Shown: positions 36,258-45,078 of the stretch, piece by piece
Layout of the letters: each line of letters opens with the position of its first letter
Position numbering within the stretch: the stretch's first letter is position 1
NCBI RefSeq assembly: GCF_003201775.1
Contig: NZ_QJJZ01000017.1
Coordinates: 31,965-95,964, forward strand
DNA from: Arenibacter sp. ARW7G5Y1
GTDB lineage: Bacteria; Bacteroidota; Bacteroidia; Flavobacteriales; Flavobacteriaceae
Direction of reading: 5' to 3'
Length of the DNA stretch: 64,000 bases
Made by a program: the position numbers and the translations under genes
Notes under the pieces: generated by a model
What the model was told of the DNA's origin: nothing
Databases searched by the model: none
Seen by the model: only the letters and a program-made list of their open reading frames with translations

Positions 36258-36491
36258 TTTACTAATTATTTTATTTGCCATTCGTTTAATTCTGCCGATT
36301 AATCTGATATTTCCATTTCCAAGCGTAGCACATTTCCAATTACTTTTTTATACAACACTTAATTTGCTTTACCATCTACCTTAATGGAATAACGAAATGC
36401 TCTTTTTGTTTTACAACTATTTCATTTTTTACACCTCTGTTTCAAGTCTCAACTTAAATGGCAAGGGAATCTTGGTACCATTTATAACCAA

Positions 36492-38150
36492 TCATATTTT
36501 CAATGAAACCTCCTCCACAATTTCTGATTTGAATATTCTATTACCATTATAGAACACTTGAAAACCTTCCCCTCTTTTGTAATGGTTACCGGTTTTATCC
36601 CATAAGACAGTAAGGATCTTTCCCTGATAATAAACATTGTCCAGGCAAAACCAGTCCCAATTGTCAGGAACCAATGGTTTAATTACAATACTGCCGTCCA
36701 ACTGAGGTTTAAACCCAATCAAATCATTAATTATCAAATCACAGAACCCGGAATGATTATAGTCCTTTCCTCTCTCCTCGCCTCCCTTTTTACTAGACCA
36801 AGTATTATTATCCCAAGTCTTTAATCGGGTACGCGAAATCCAATCACCTGTAAATGGGTTAATATTTTCATCGATCCACATTTGTGATTCACCATTTTCC
36901 CAAGTAATTCTATGGGACTTGGCGTATTGCTTTAGCAATTGGTAATAATCATGTTTTGTTAGGTTACCATTATATTTATAATTGTTTAAAAAATTTGAAA
37001 AGCTTTTTAGGACTTGGGTCGTAGCAAATGGCCAAGAAGGGCCGTTCCACTGACATTCGTGTCCTTCATATTTAATCTCAAAATAAGGATGCGAACGCTC
37101 TGTTGTAGTAAGTCCAAAGGGAGCGGCAAAACCTGTGGTATCAAGTATTTTATTCCATGCCTTAATATATTTAGGGTCGTCCTCCGGTAAATTGAAATAC
37201 CATGGTGTATATCCAATTAGTTCACGTATATCAATAGGTTGGTCATCATCCTCATAATCCCTTGGAAGCAAGGTGAAAAAGCTCAAAGAATCGTTCCAAA
37301 GCCTACCCTCCACGAGTCCCTTAATTTGTCCAGCTTTCCTTTTAAATTCTTGCGACCATTCCGGTTCCTTTAGATAATTAGCAAGTTCAGATATCGCACT
37401 TGCATCTGCATACATGTAACTATTGATTGTAGGTCTGGATGCAATGGTATTCCAATCGTCTTCCCCATTATTTAAAACGCGTCCTCCTGCGCTCAACTCC
37501 ATGCCGTCATAATTATCGCTTTGCCAAAAAAGACGATCGGGGGCATCCCGATGTTCATTTTCCCATGCATAATAATTATCAATTAGGGCAGGAAGGTACC
37601 TTTTCAAAAAAATTGTATCCTTTTGTACTTTGATGAAAGCTGCAATAGAATTTGCTGCCCAAAAGCTATACTTTCTAACATTGTCCGCTTCAGATAGCCA
37701 ATACTTGATATAGTCTTTTATGTATATGTCATCGTGTAGCCAACGTCCTTCATAAATATGATAGGCAGCAGGACAATTGATTGTATTATATTTTCCCGAC
37801 CAAGGTACTTCTGGCAAGAATTCTGTAATTACGAATCCTTTAGCAGTTTGTTTAAGGTGTTTTCTAAAGGTCCACCATCTAAAATAATATGTTTGTTGGA
37901 TTATACTATCGGGAATATCCAACAAAGGAATGTTCCCTTCTAAAAACGAAATAGCCTGTTTATTGGGAACATATTGTATGTAGAGCTCATTATCCTTATC
38001 ATTAAACTCCTTAAAATAATGAATAAAGTCGGTAAACTTGAGGATCGTTCCCTTTGCCTCAGTCTGGGAATAGGAACCCTGAAGAAATAATACCATATTT
38101 AAGAAAAAAAATATTTTACGTTTGTAACTAGAAATGAATTTTTTTTTCAT
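36492..38150 (-). CDS. (Alpha/alpha)6-barrel glycoside hydrolase, GH63/MGH1-like
   Basis: A 552-residue secreted protein with a signal ending in GSYSQ. It has the look of GH63/GH37/MGH1-type inverting enzymes: YYFRWWTFRKHL near residue 88, HIYEGRWLHDDIYIKDYIKYWL, FWQSDNYDGMELSAGG near 207, RPTINSYMYADASAISELA, HECQWNGPSWPFATTQVL near 368 and DYNHSGFCDLIINDLIGFKP near 460. Asp in DNYDGME and Glu in ENGESQMW are candidate catalytic acids. Relatives cleave terminal alpha-linked glucose or mannose derivatives, but PUL members often have other specificities. It is flanked by the two GH127 genes, 41 bases after the upstream one. Confidence 0.82.
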   Translation of the reverse strand: MKKKFISSYKRKIFFFLNMVLFLQGSYSQTEAKGTILKFTDFIHYFKEFNDKDNELYIQYVPNKQAISFLEGNIPLLDIPDSIIQQTYYFRWWTFRKHLKQTAKGFVITEFLPEVPWSGKYNTINCPAAYHIYEGRWLHDDIYIKDYIKYWLSEADNVRKYSFWAANSIAAFIKVQKDTIFLKRYLPALIDNYYAWENEHRDAPDRLFWQSDNYDGMELSAGGRVLNNGEDDWNTIASRPTINSYMYADASAISELANYLKEPEWSQEFKRKAGQIKGLVEGRLWNDSLSFFTLLPRDYEDDDQPIDIRELIGYTPWYFNLPEDDPKYIKAWNKILDTTGFAAPFGLTTTERSHPYFEIKYEGHECQWNGPSWPFATTQVLKSFSNFLNNYKYNGNLTKHDYYQLLKQYAKSHRITWENGESQMWIDENINPFTGDWISRTRLKTWDNNTWSSKKGGEERGKDYNHSGFCDLIINDLIGFKPQLDGSIVIKPLVPDNWDWFCLDNVYYQGKILTVLWDKTGNHYKRGEGFQVFYNGNRIFKSEIVEEVSLKI

Positions 38151-38191
38151 GTGGTATCAAATATTGGGTTTTCAGTTATATTAAATTTTTA

Positions 38192-40327
38192 TTACTTAAT
38201 ATTATATGTTGGAAACTCTGTAATTCGCAAGGTTGTACAACCATAGGGCACTAAGGTGATTTCTTCCCGCTTAATATCCCCGCCATAATTGCCATCCCAA
38301 TAATAGCCATCCCAAAAACCGGGAAATACTGGCGCCCCATTTATCTCCTTCCATTCCGGAACTTTTACTCCAGTAAGTTTTATTTCAAGAGGGGCATTTT
38401 CCAAATTCCAAGGATAACTCCCCTCCCAAGGCTTTTCTATAATTTCCGCAGCTTCAGATATATTATCCAACTCGGACTGTATTAATCCATAATTCCAATC
38501 GTCCATTGCAAAAACCTCATAAAAATCCTTATAAATGTCGCCTCTATTTTTTTTTCTTTTCTCATCTCGTATTTTCAATGAATAAACCAGTGGCCCTCTT
38601 TCTACTGTAGAAGAAAACTCATACCATTTAGATACTTTCAGCTCCATTGGCATATTTAAAGTTATTCTATCTCCATTTTTCCACTTGCGGTTTATAATGG
38701 CAATTCGATCTTTTACTTCAACTTCAATTGTTTCTCCATTAATTGTTATTGATTGATCAGTAGTCCATGACGGAATTCTCAAGTGGAATGGGAATGTGGC
38801 CTCAGAATCCAATTCAAATTCAAAATTGACACTTTCCCGAAATGGAAACCCTGTAGTTTCATTAATCTTCAAATTTGCCCCATCACCTACTTTTAAAGAA
38901 ACAGTGCTTGGCGCATACAAGAATGCCGCTACACCATTATCTGGAGTAGCATAAAAAAGATTTTGGACGAACTTTGGCCAAGATTGATGCATATTGGTCG
39001 TGCAACATGGATATCCCGAAACTACCCCAAAGACAAAATCGGTACCTTTATGGGAATTGGTTTGAAATGAAGTTTCTAAGCGATCACTTAATTCTATTTG
39101 ATTAGCAGCCTGAAAATATTGTCTTGCCGAATAATCATCCGTCGCCTGGGCAGGTAAGGCATTGTATGTTATTTTTTCCAATAAATCAGCGAATTCCATA
39201 TCTCCAGTTATTTTCAAAACACTTTCCAAGGAAAACATTTCTTCTGATATTGAGCAAAACTCAACACCTTGAACAGGATTTGGGCCGTGTAAAGGTTCAT
39301 CTCCACCATACATTCCCTGTGGTTGTCCATGATATTTTTTAATATCCTTTAGTGCTTTTTTTACGGCTATAATATATTTTTCATCTGGGTTGTTTTGATA
39401 ATATATAATAGGCTGTTTTAAACCCTGTGCAAAATTAACGGTGTGCATACCACCTATCTTAGAAACTGTTAGGTTATTAATTTCTATGGTATCAAATGGA
39501 TATCGTTTAAGTTTAGTATAATGCCATGGTGTAATAGGATCATTATAATTTTCTTCATTTAAAAACACCTTGGTCCAAGGAAAAGTTTGCTTTTGAATAA
39601 TCTCTCCTAAATCCAACAAAAAATCATCACCTGTTATATTATAAAGCCAATAAACAACTTGTAAATTATCACCCCCTCTTCTATTTGCCCATAGAGTCAG
39701 ATCATCCAGTGGCCTATTGGGCAGTTCTTTTAACTGATATTTAAAATACTTTGTCAAAGTTTCAATTACTCTTGGATCTTGAGTTGCATTGTAATATTGC
39801 TGTAATATTTTAAGCATTACCATTTTCGGCCACCAATCCTTACGCTTCCCACGTTGTAAACCTTCTTCGTGCTCCGGTTCTGTTTCAAATGGGATAGGCC
39901 CAATATAGCCATCGTCTGTTTGGTTATTGATTGTCCATTCAATCCATGGCTTAACCTTTTGCTTCAGTTTCCCATCCCCTAAAATGTATGCCAATGGGAG
40001 CAATCCATCTATCCAATATGGTCCACGTTCCCAACCGTCCCCATCACCCCCGAGCCAGCCATTTCTGGGACCAACCACTTCCGGGTATAACTCATCCAGA
40101 TTTCCTGTCATACCCGCTGCCATTACTTGAAGTTGCTCTTTCAGCCAACTTTTTGGTTTTATTGTTCCCAAAGGAAGTTCCAAATAAGGGTTTGGCTTTA
40201 ACGGTTGTCTATTTTGTAAGTAAACAGTATTTAATGTCCCTTCTTTTTCAACTGGCTTTTCTTTATCACTTTTATTGCAGGATATAGAAAGAATTACATA
40301 AAGAAGGATAAAGGCTATTTTTTTCAT
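38192..40327 (-). CDS. GH127-family (DUF1680) glycoside hydrolase, copy 2 (lipoprotein)
   Basis: A 711-residue paralog of the GH127 protein at 34239-36257, anchored as a lipoprotein (ILSISC, Cys17). The metal/nucleophile set is intact: Glu356 and Cys358 in VEFCSISEEMF, Cys441-Cys442 in GYPCCTTNMHQSWPK, and Glu344 in GGDEPLHG. NGWLGGDGDGWERGPYWIDGL near residues 89-108 is shared almost unchanged with copy 1. An extra ~30-residue insert (NDPITPWHYTKLKRYPFDTI) sits before IGGMHTVNFAQG. Different anchoring (lipid versus soluble) suggests that one acts on the surface and the other in the periplasm, or on different linkages. Confidence 0.9.
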   Translation of the reverse strand: MKKIAFILLYVILSISCNKSDKEKPVEKEGTLNTVYLQNRQPLKPNPYLELPLGTIKPKSWLKEQLQVMAAGMTGNLDELYPEVVGPRNGWLGGDGDGWERGPYWIDGLLPLAYILGDGKLKQKVKPWIEWTINNQTDDGYIGPIPFETEPEHEEGLQRGKRKDWWPKMVMLKILQQYYNATQDPRVIETLTKYFKYQLKELPNRPLDDLTLWANRRGGDNLQVVYWLYNITGDDFLLDLGEIIQKQTFPWTKVFLNEENYNDPITPWHYTKLKRYPFDTIEINNLTVSKIGGMHTVNFAQGLKQPIIYYQNNPDEKYIIAVKKALKDIKKYHGQPQGMYGGDEPLHGPNPVQGVEFCSISEEMFSLESVLKITGDMEFADLLEKITYNALPAQATDDYSARQYFQAANQIELSDRLETSFQTNSHKGTDFVFGVVSGYPCCTTNMHQSWPKFVQNLFYATPDNGVAAFLYAPSTVSLKVGDGANLKINETTGFPFRESVNFEFELDSEATFPFHLRIPSWTTDQSITINGETIEVEVKDRIAIINRKWKNGDRITLNMPMELKVSKWYEFSSTVERGPLVYSLKIRDEKRKKNRGDIYKDFYEVFAMDDWNYGLIQSELDNISEAAEIIEKPWEGSYPWNLENAPLEIKLTGVKVPEWKEINGAPVFPGFWDGYYWDGNYGGDIKREEITLVPYGCTTLRITEFPTYNIK

Positions 40328-40380
40328 AATAAAAATTTAAAATAAATTTGTCAGTTTTGGCAGTTAACTTTTTAATGTAA

Positions 40381-40653
40381 TTAGAACACCGCATAGCAAT
40401 GTCTTTTGCTTCTAAAGCTCTTTAAGGTGACGGATTCAACATCGTTAGAGTCGATCAAAATTTTAACACCATCAAAATAATTTCCAATTGTTGTTCCCCC
40501 ATTATCAATTAGTTATATTGAAGTGTTTACTCCTTTTTTTTGGGTTCCAAATTGATATTTTGCACATACTTCCCAATTTGGAACCCTTACAACTGGAATT
40601 CTATTTAATCCATCCAAAAATGTTTAAGCATTATTCGCAACCTCCGAGTTCAA
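40381..40653 (-). pseudogene. Stop-interrupted gene remnant inside the second PUL
   Basis: One minus-strand frame of 90 codons reads as protein throughout but has two internal stops (40513-40515 and 40624-40626). Pieces: TFLDGLNRIPVVRVPNWEVC and AKYQFGTQKKGVNTSI, then after the second stop LIDNGGTTIGNYFDGVKILI and DSNDVESVTLKSFRSKRHCY. The unbroken frame on both sides of the stops shows a recently inactivated gene end rather than chance. Family not recognised; secreted-enzyme-like beta composition. Confidence 0.55.
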
Positions 40654-40746
40654 TTATCTGGCTGGGCTTATTTTGTTACTATTTCATAAGTGCCCATGAG
40701 GCCAACCATAAAAAGACTACCCATCTTTAACTATCAATACAATTGC

Positions 40747-43700
40747 CTATTTCTTATCGCCAAAAGAAAAGAGCTTTGTTTTATTGTCATTTCTGCTTAC
40801 AAGCATCATTTTTTTGCCATTTACGCCTTTAAGGATTTTAATATCCCGTACTTCTCCGTCAACCACAAAACCCGTTTTTTCAAAAGGCACTATATTAAAT
40901 TCGTTTTCATTTTCTAGAGTTAAAAAATCTCCATAGGAGGCATCCAATCTACCCATACTTGGTTGATACCCATAAAAATTACCAGCACTAACAACATCTA
41001 CATCTCCATCGCTATTAAAATCATTAATTGCAAAGGCTTTTATGGGTGCATATTGTAAAGATTCAGGGAGTTCGCTTATGACATAAATATCATCTTTCAA
41101 GTGTAATATACTGGAAGCTAATGTTTGCACTTGAGCATGGTATCCTTTTATAAGTTGTTCATCCGGAAAAATTTCTGAAAAAGAACTTGTGGCATATTTT
41201 TCGTAAGTTCGATATACTCGCTTAACTCCAACTATTTGTTCGGCCAGTAAATCCAGATTGGGATACGGCCAACGCTTATTATTTTTATAATATGACATTA
41301 TGGGATCTGAACTCAGGTTACCATCAAAATCGTGAACATATAAATCAATCGGATTTACTTCAGAAACCCGTAAATTGGAATTTAGACCTAAATTGCCCAA
41401 TAGTATTTCCTTATTGCCATCCTTGTCGAGATCTGATAATTCAACACAATTCCACCAGCCTGAAGAATTTTTTATTTGTGTCCTTACTATATTTCCGTCT
41501 TTAAAACTGTAGATTGTAACAGGCATCCAATCGCCAACAATGATTAGTTCCTTTCTACTTTCATTCCAGCTGGCATCGGTAACCATTCCGATACTTCCCC
41601 TATTTTCAAGAAGTGCAATGGATTTATCGCTAAAATTACCTTTTCCATCATTTAAATAGAATTTACTGGCTGCAGGCAGTCCATAAGAACCTGGATATGA
41701 CCTATTACCTACAAATAAATCCAAAAATCCATCATTATTGGCATCAAAGGGAATGGCACAGGAGCCATTGAACTCTGTATTGGGAAGTTGGCTGTCTTCA
41801 GAATAAGAAAAATTACCTTTTCCATCATTTAAATATAGCCTATCCCTTAAAACCTCCCCTTGAAAGCGTTGACCGCCTCCACTTACCACATACAAATCTT
41901 GGTCGCTATCCCCATCCACATCAAAGAAAACTGCACTTGTGTCTTCATAAACCCAGTGTTCGTTGAAAATTGGCGTTTCCTTTTCTTTGAAAATGGTATT
42001 TTCTGTAGCTTGTTGTACATAAAGTTTCCCAGCTTGGCCTTTTGCTCCCCCGATATAAAAATCGTCCAATCCATCACCATTAACGTCAGAAACTGCAAGT
42101 TTTGGACCTTCCGCAGAAATTAAATAAGGAATCAATTTTTCAGTATCGAAATCTTTATAGTCATTTTCAACATGCTTAAATTCAATTCCGGATACCTGGG
42201 TTATGTCTTCGAAGTATGGAATCTCCAACGATCCTTCCGGATTTAAATAAGGTTCTGCTTTTGCTTGTTCAGCCTCAATAATAGAATTTGTCCCAACATT
42301 ATTTATCACTTGCTGCTCTCCATTAGACCATAATATTTTTAAGGAATCTAATTGGGAATTGTTGCCCAATCCAAATAGAAGGGTATTACTATTTTGACTA
42401 GATAACCATCCAGAGGTTAATTTGTTCTCTTGAACTTGAATTTGTTCTTTAGAATAAAGGGTTACCCTGGTTCCAATACCGTTTCTATTTTGAGTGTCCC
42501 CTAAAAGTTTTACTTTTAGAAAGCCATTTTGAATAGAATCTGAAATATGGCTTTCATACACCAATGCGGGTGCATTTAGGTTGTTGATTACAATATCTAA
42601 ATCCCCATCATTATCCAAATCCAAGATCAAAGCTCCGTTGGAACAACCTACTTTTTCCAAACCCCAATCTTCGGTTTTATTCAGAAATATTCCATTATTA
42701 TTTTGAAACACATAATTTGAGACCAAACCGGAAGGCATTTGATCTAATCCTTCTAAAACGGATACACTATCTTTACTGACTTTATCCGATGTGTATTTGG
42801 TAAAATCCAAATCGTTTGGTCTTCTTGGAATGCCGTTGGTTATGAAAATATCCTTAAAACCATCGTTATTCATATCGGCAATAGAAACATTCCAACTCCA
42901 ATCCGTTGCTGAAAGCCCTTTTAGCTCACCCAGTTCACTAAAGGCAACTTTTGTGCTGTCTAAAAGGTGTCCTCTATTTAATTGAAGCATGTTCCGGGCA
43001 TATTGGTAATGATAACCGAAATCCAACTTATAGTTGTATATATTATAAGGATCTATACCTGCTGAGCGCTTAAACACTATTTCATCATTAGGTTTCATAT
43101 CTAAAGAAAATATATCCAGCCAGCCATCGTTATTTAAATCGGAAATATCAATCCCCATTGTAAAAGTGCTGTTATGCTTGGTAGATTCCTTTATTGCTTC
43201 CTCAAAGGTTCCATCACCATTATTATAATATAGATAATCATTCTCATGAAAATCGTTGCCCACGTATATATCGGGAAATGTATCATTGTTAATATCGGCT
43301 ATACTAACTGATAGCCCATATCCGGTTGAACCACTATAAATCCCAGATTCCTCGGTAGATTCTATAAACTTGCCATTCTTATTTATAAAAAATAAATCAC
43401 CCGCAAGACTGTCCTTTATTTTTCTAATTTCCGCGTTTTTATAGGAATTAGGTGTGTGAACAGCATGATTTAGTAAAAACAAATCTAAATCACCGTCACT
43501 ATCCGCATCAAAAAAAGCGGCTTGCTGTGAGTAGGTTGCAAGATCTAAACCATATTCGGCAGCTCTTTCGGTGAAGGTAAGATCACCATTATTTATGTAA
43601 AGTCTATTTCTTCCTTTTAAATGCAAATAACCATTTACCTCGCAAACATAAATATCCAAATAACCATCTGCGTTTATGTCGACCATGGTGGCACTTGTTG

Positions 43701-44058
43701 TCCACTTGTTGGTTCCCGATTCTCCTGCTATTTCTGCAGACTTCGTAATATCTTTAAATTTTAAATCACCTTGGTTCAGATAAAGTTTTTCTTCGTTTTG
43801 ATTGGAGGTGAAGAAAAGATCCAATAATCCATCATTATTAATATCACCAGCAGCAACCCCCCCGCCGTTATAGAAGTATAAATAATCCATTATATTAAAT
43901 GTCTCCGATTCTTCCAATTTATTAATAAAATCGATACCTGTTTTTTTCGAACTTAATTCACTATAATGAGTTTTATCCTTAGAACTGCACGAAACAAAAT
44001 TGCTTATCACAACTATTAGGCTAAGAATAAAAAATGTATTAAATATGTTGTTTCTCAT
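40747..44058 (-). CDS. VCBS/FG-GAP repeat lipoprotein with ASPIC/UnbV domain, copy 2
   Basis: A 1,103-residue lipoprotein (signal ending NFVSC). It is built from two integrin-like beta-propellers made of calcium-binding repeats such as DINNDGLLDLFF, DINADGYLDIYV, DADSDGDLDLFLLN, DINNDTFPDIYVGND and DLDNDGDLDIVINN (about residues 50-500), and a second set from about 660 on (DVNGDGLDDFYIGGAKG, DVDGDSDQDLYVVSGG). Between them is an ASPIC/UnbV domain (GIGTRVTLYSKEQ, SGWLSSQNSNTLLFGLG, ILWSNGEQQ). Such proteins are common in Bacteroidota PULs, but their role is unproven; I infer surface glycan binding or presentation. It is paralogous to the protein at 45047-48394. A 400-base spacer precedes it. 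Confidence 0.9.
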   Translation of the reverse strand: MRNNIFNTFFILSLIVVISNFVSCSSKDKTHYSELSSKKTGIDFINKLEESETFNIMDYLYFYNGGGVAAGDINNDGLLDLFFTSNQNEEKLYLNQGDLKFKDITKSAEIAGESGTNKWTTSATMVDINADGYLDIYVCEVNGYLHLKGRNRLYINNGDLTFTERAAEYGLDLATYSQQAAFFDADSDGDLDLFLLNHAVHTPNSYKNAEIRKIKDSLAGDLFFINKNGKFIESTEESGIYSGSTGYGLSVSIADINNDTFPDIYVGNDFHENDYLYYNNGDGTFEEAIKESTKHNSTFTMGIDISDLNNDGWLDIFSLDMKPNDEIVFKRSAGIDPYNIYNYKLDFGYHYQYARNMLQLNRGHLLDSTKVAFSELGELKGLSATDWSWNVSIADMNNDGFKDIFITNGIPRRPNDLDFTKYTSDKVSKDSVSVLEGLDQMPSGLVSNYVFQNNNGIFLNKTEDWGLEKVGCSNGALILDLDNDGDLDIVINNLNAPALVYESHISDSIQNGFLKVKLLGDTQNRNGIGTRVTLYSKEQIQVQENKLTSGWLSSQNSNTLLFGLGNNSQLDSLKILWSNGEQQVINNVGTNSIIEAEQAKAEPYLNPEGSLEIPYFEDITQVSGIEFKHVENDYKDFDTEKLIPYLISAEGPKLAVSDVNGDGLDDFYIGGAKGQAGKLYVQQATENTIFKEKETPIFNEHWVYEDTSAVFFDVDGDSDQDLYVVSGGGQRFQGEVLRDRLYLNDGKGNFSYSEDSQLPNTEFNGSCAIPFDANNDGFLDLFVGNRSYPGSYGLPAASKFYLNDGKGNFSDKSIALLENRGSIGMVTDASWNESRKELIIVGDWMPVTIYSFKDGNIVRTQIKNSSGWWNCVELSDLDKDGNKEILLGNLGLNSNLRVSEVNPIDLYVHDFDGNLSSDPIMSYYKNNKRWPYPNLDLLAEQIVGVKRVYRTYEKYATSSFSEIFPDEQLIKGYHAQVQTLASSILHLKDDIYVISELPESLQYAPIKAFAINDFNSDGDVDVVSAGNFYGYQPSMGRLDASYGDFLTLENENEFNIVPFEKTGFVVDGEVRDIKILKGVNGKKMMLVSRNDNKTKLFSFGDKK

Positions 44059-44460
44059 TATTGTATTAATTTCTTAAACTTAGGTGCGTCATTATTCCTT
44101 GTCACCAATTAAAATATTTTAGCCATCAAAATTGAAAACTTGTAAATCCCAATTTTCAACTTGAAGCATCCAACCATAGCCATGCATCGTTTTCGATTGA
44201 AAAAACTTTTTCTATTTCCTATATAAATATGCTCCATAAATAGTGTCACAACTACCAGCTTAAGTCATTACAAATTTCCCAGGTTCAATGTTGGTAAAAT
44301 CATGGGCGATGCTGGCATTAATTAGTACCAATTGTACTTACCTATTCAAGTGCTATTTATTGTTCAATAGTTTATAATAAATTTTAGTTTGGTCTATTAA
44401 AAGCAACCTAACCCATGTCTCACTACATTTTTTCCGAGGCTGCTCCTATAAAAAACATGT
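44059..44460. other. Spacer with a short coding-like remnant
   Basis: About 400 bases. On the minus strand around 44121-44200 a short frame ends HGYGWMLQVENWDLQVF... at a stop, with a stop ~30 codons upstream. It is probably the tail of a lost gene. A promoter for the downstream VCBS gene may also lie here. Confidence 0.3.
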
Positions 44461-45078
44461 TTATTTATTGGCCTGTACAATCGGAAATTTTTCATCTAAG
44501 TTCTCAAAAACGGCATGGACTTTTTGGTCATCGAACGATCTATACAGTACTATTTTACGATTACCATCTACTTTGGCATAAGCATAGGGCCACAAATCGT
44601 TCGGGTCATCTATTTGGATAAAATCCCGACCAGGATACCACTCCTGCATTTTATCTATTACCTCTTCTAAAAGTACCGCAGCACTATGTTCTTTGGTAAA
44701 AGGTGTCCAGTGTTGAAACATAAAACTACCTTCTATTTTTTCTATTGTTTGATAGGGTCCCTTAGGAAAAAAAACGAAATCGACAGGAGCACTAAACTCC
44801 TTCTCATATTTTATAATAACCTCAAGATTAAATCCGTTTTGAAAGAATAACCCTTTTTGGTTCATATCAAAACAATGATCATAAAAGCTTTTCATTTTCA
44901 TTCCAAAATACAAACCGTGAAATAGACTGTCATACTTAACACCTCTTTCCTTCTCATGAATGATAATTTCATCCAATGATTGTTTACGATTACAGCTTTC
45001 AAGTAACATAATAGTTCCAAAAGCCAAAAAAAGTATGTTACGGTACTTAATGCGATTTCTCAAATATTTCAATATCAT
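44461..45078 (-). CDS. Unrecognised small lipoprotein between the two VCBS proteins
   Basis: A 205-residue protein with a lipoprotein signal (ILFLAFGTIMLLESC). I know no family for it. Visible blocks: LFHGLYFGMKMKSFYDHCFDMNQKG near residue 52, IIKYEKEFSAPVDFVFFP near 88, and EEVIDKMQEWYPGRDFIQID near 138. It looks alpha/beta with a conserved-looking aromatic core and no enzyme motif. Its ATG overlaps the end of the upstream VCBS/ASPIC gene by 32 bases in another frame, which implies coupled translation and probably a shared function at the cell surface. Its only clue to function is this position. Confidence 0.78.
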   Translation of the reverse strand: MILKYLRNRIKYRNILFLAFGTIMLLESCNRKQSLDEIIIHEKERGVKYDSLFHGLYFGMKMKSFYDHCFDMNQKGLFFQNGFNLEVIIKYEKEFSAPVDFVFFPKGPYQTIEKIEGSFMFQHWTPFTKEHSAAVLLEEVIDKMQEWYPGRDFIQIDDPNDLWPYAYAKVDGNRKIVLYRSFDDQKVHAVFENLDEKFPIVQANK

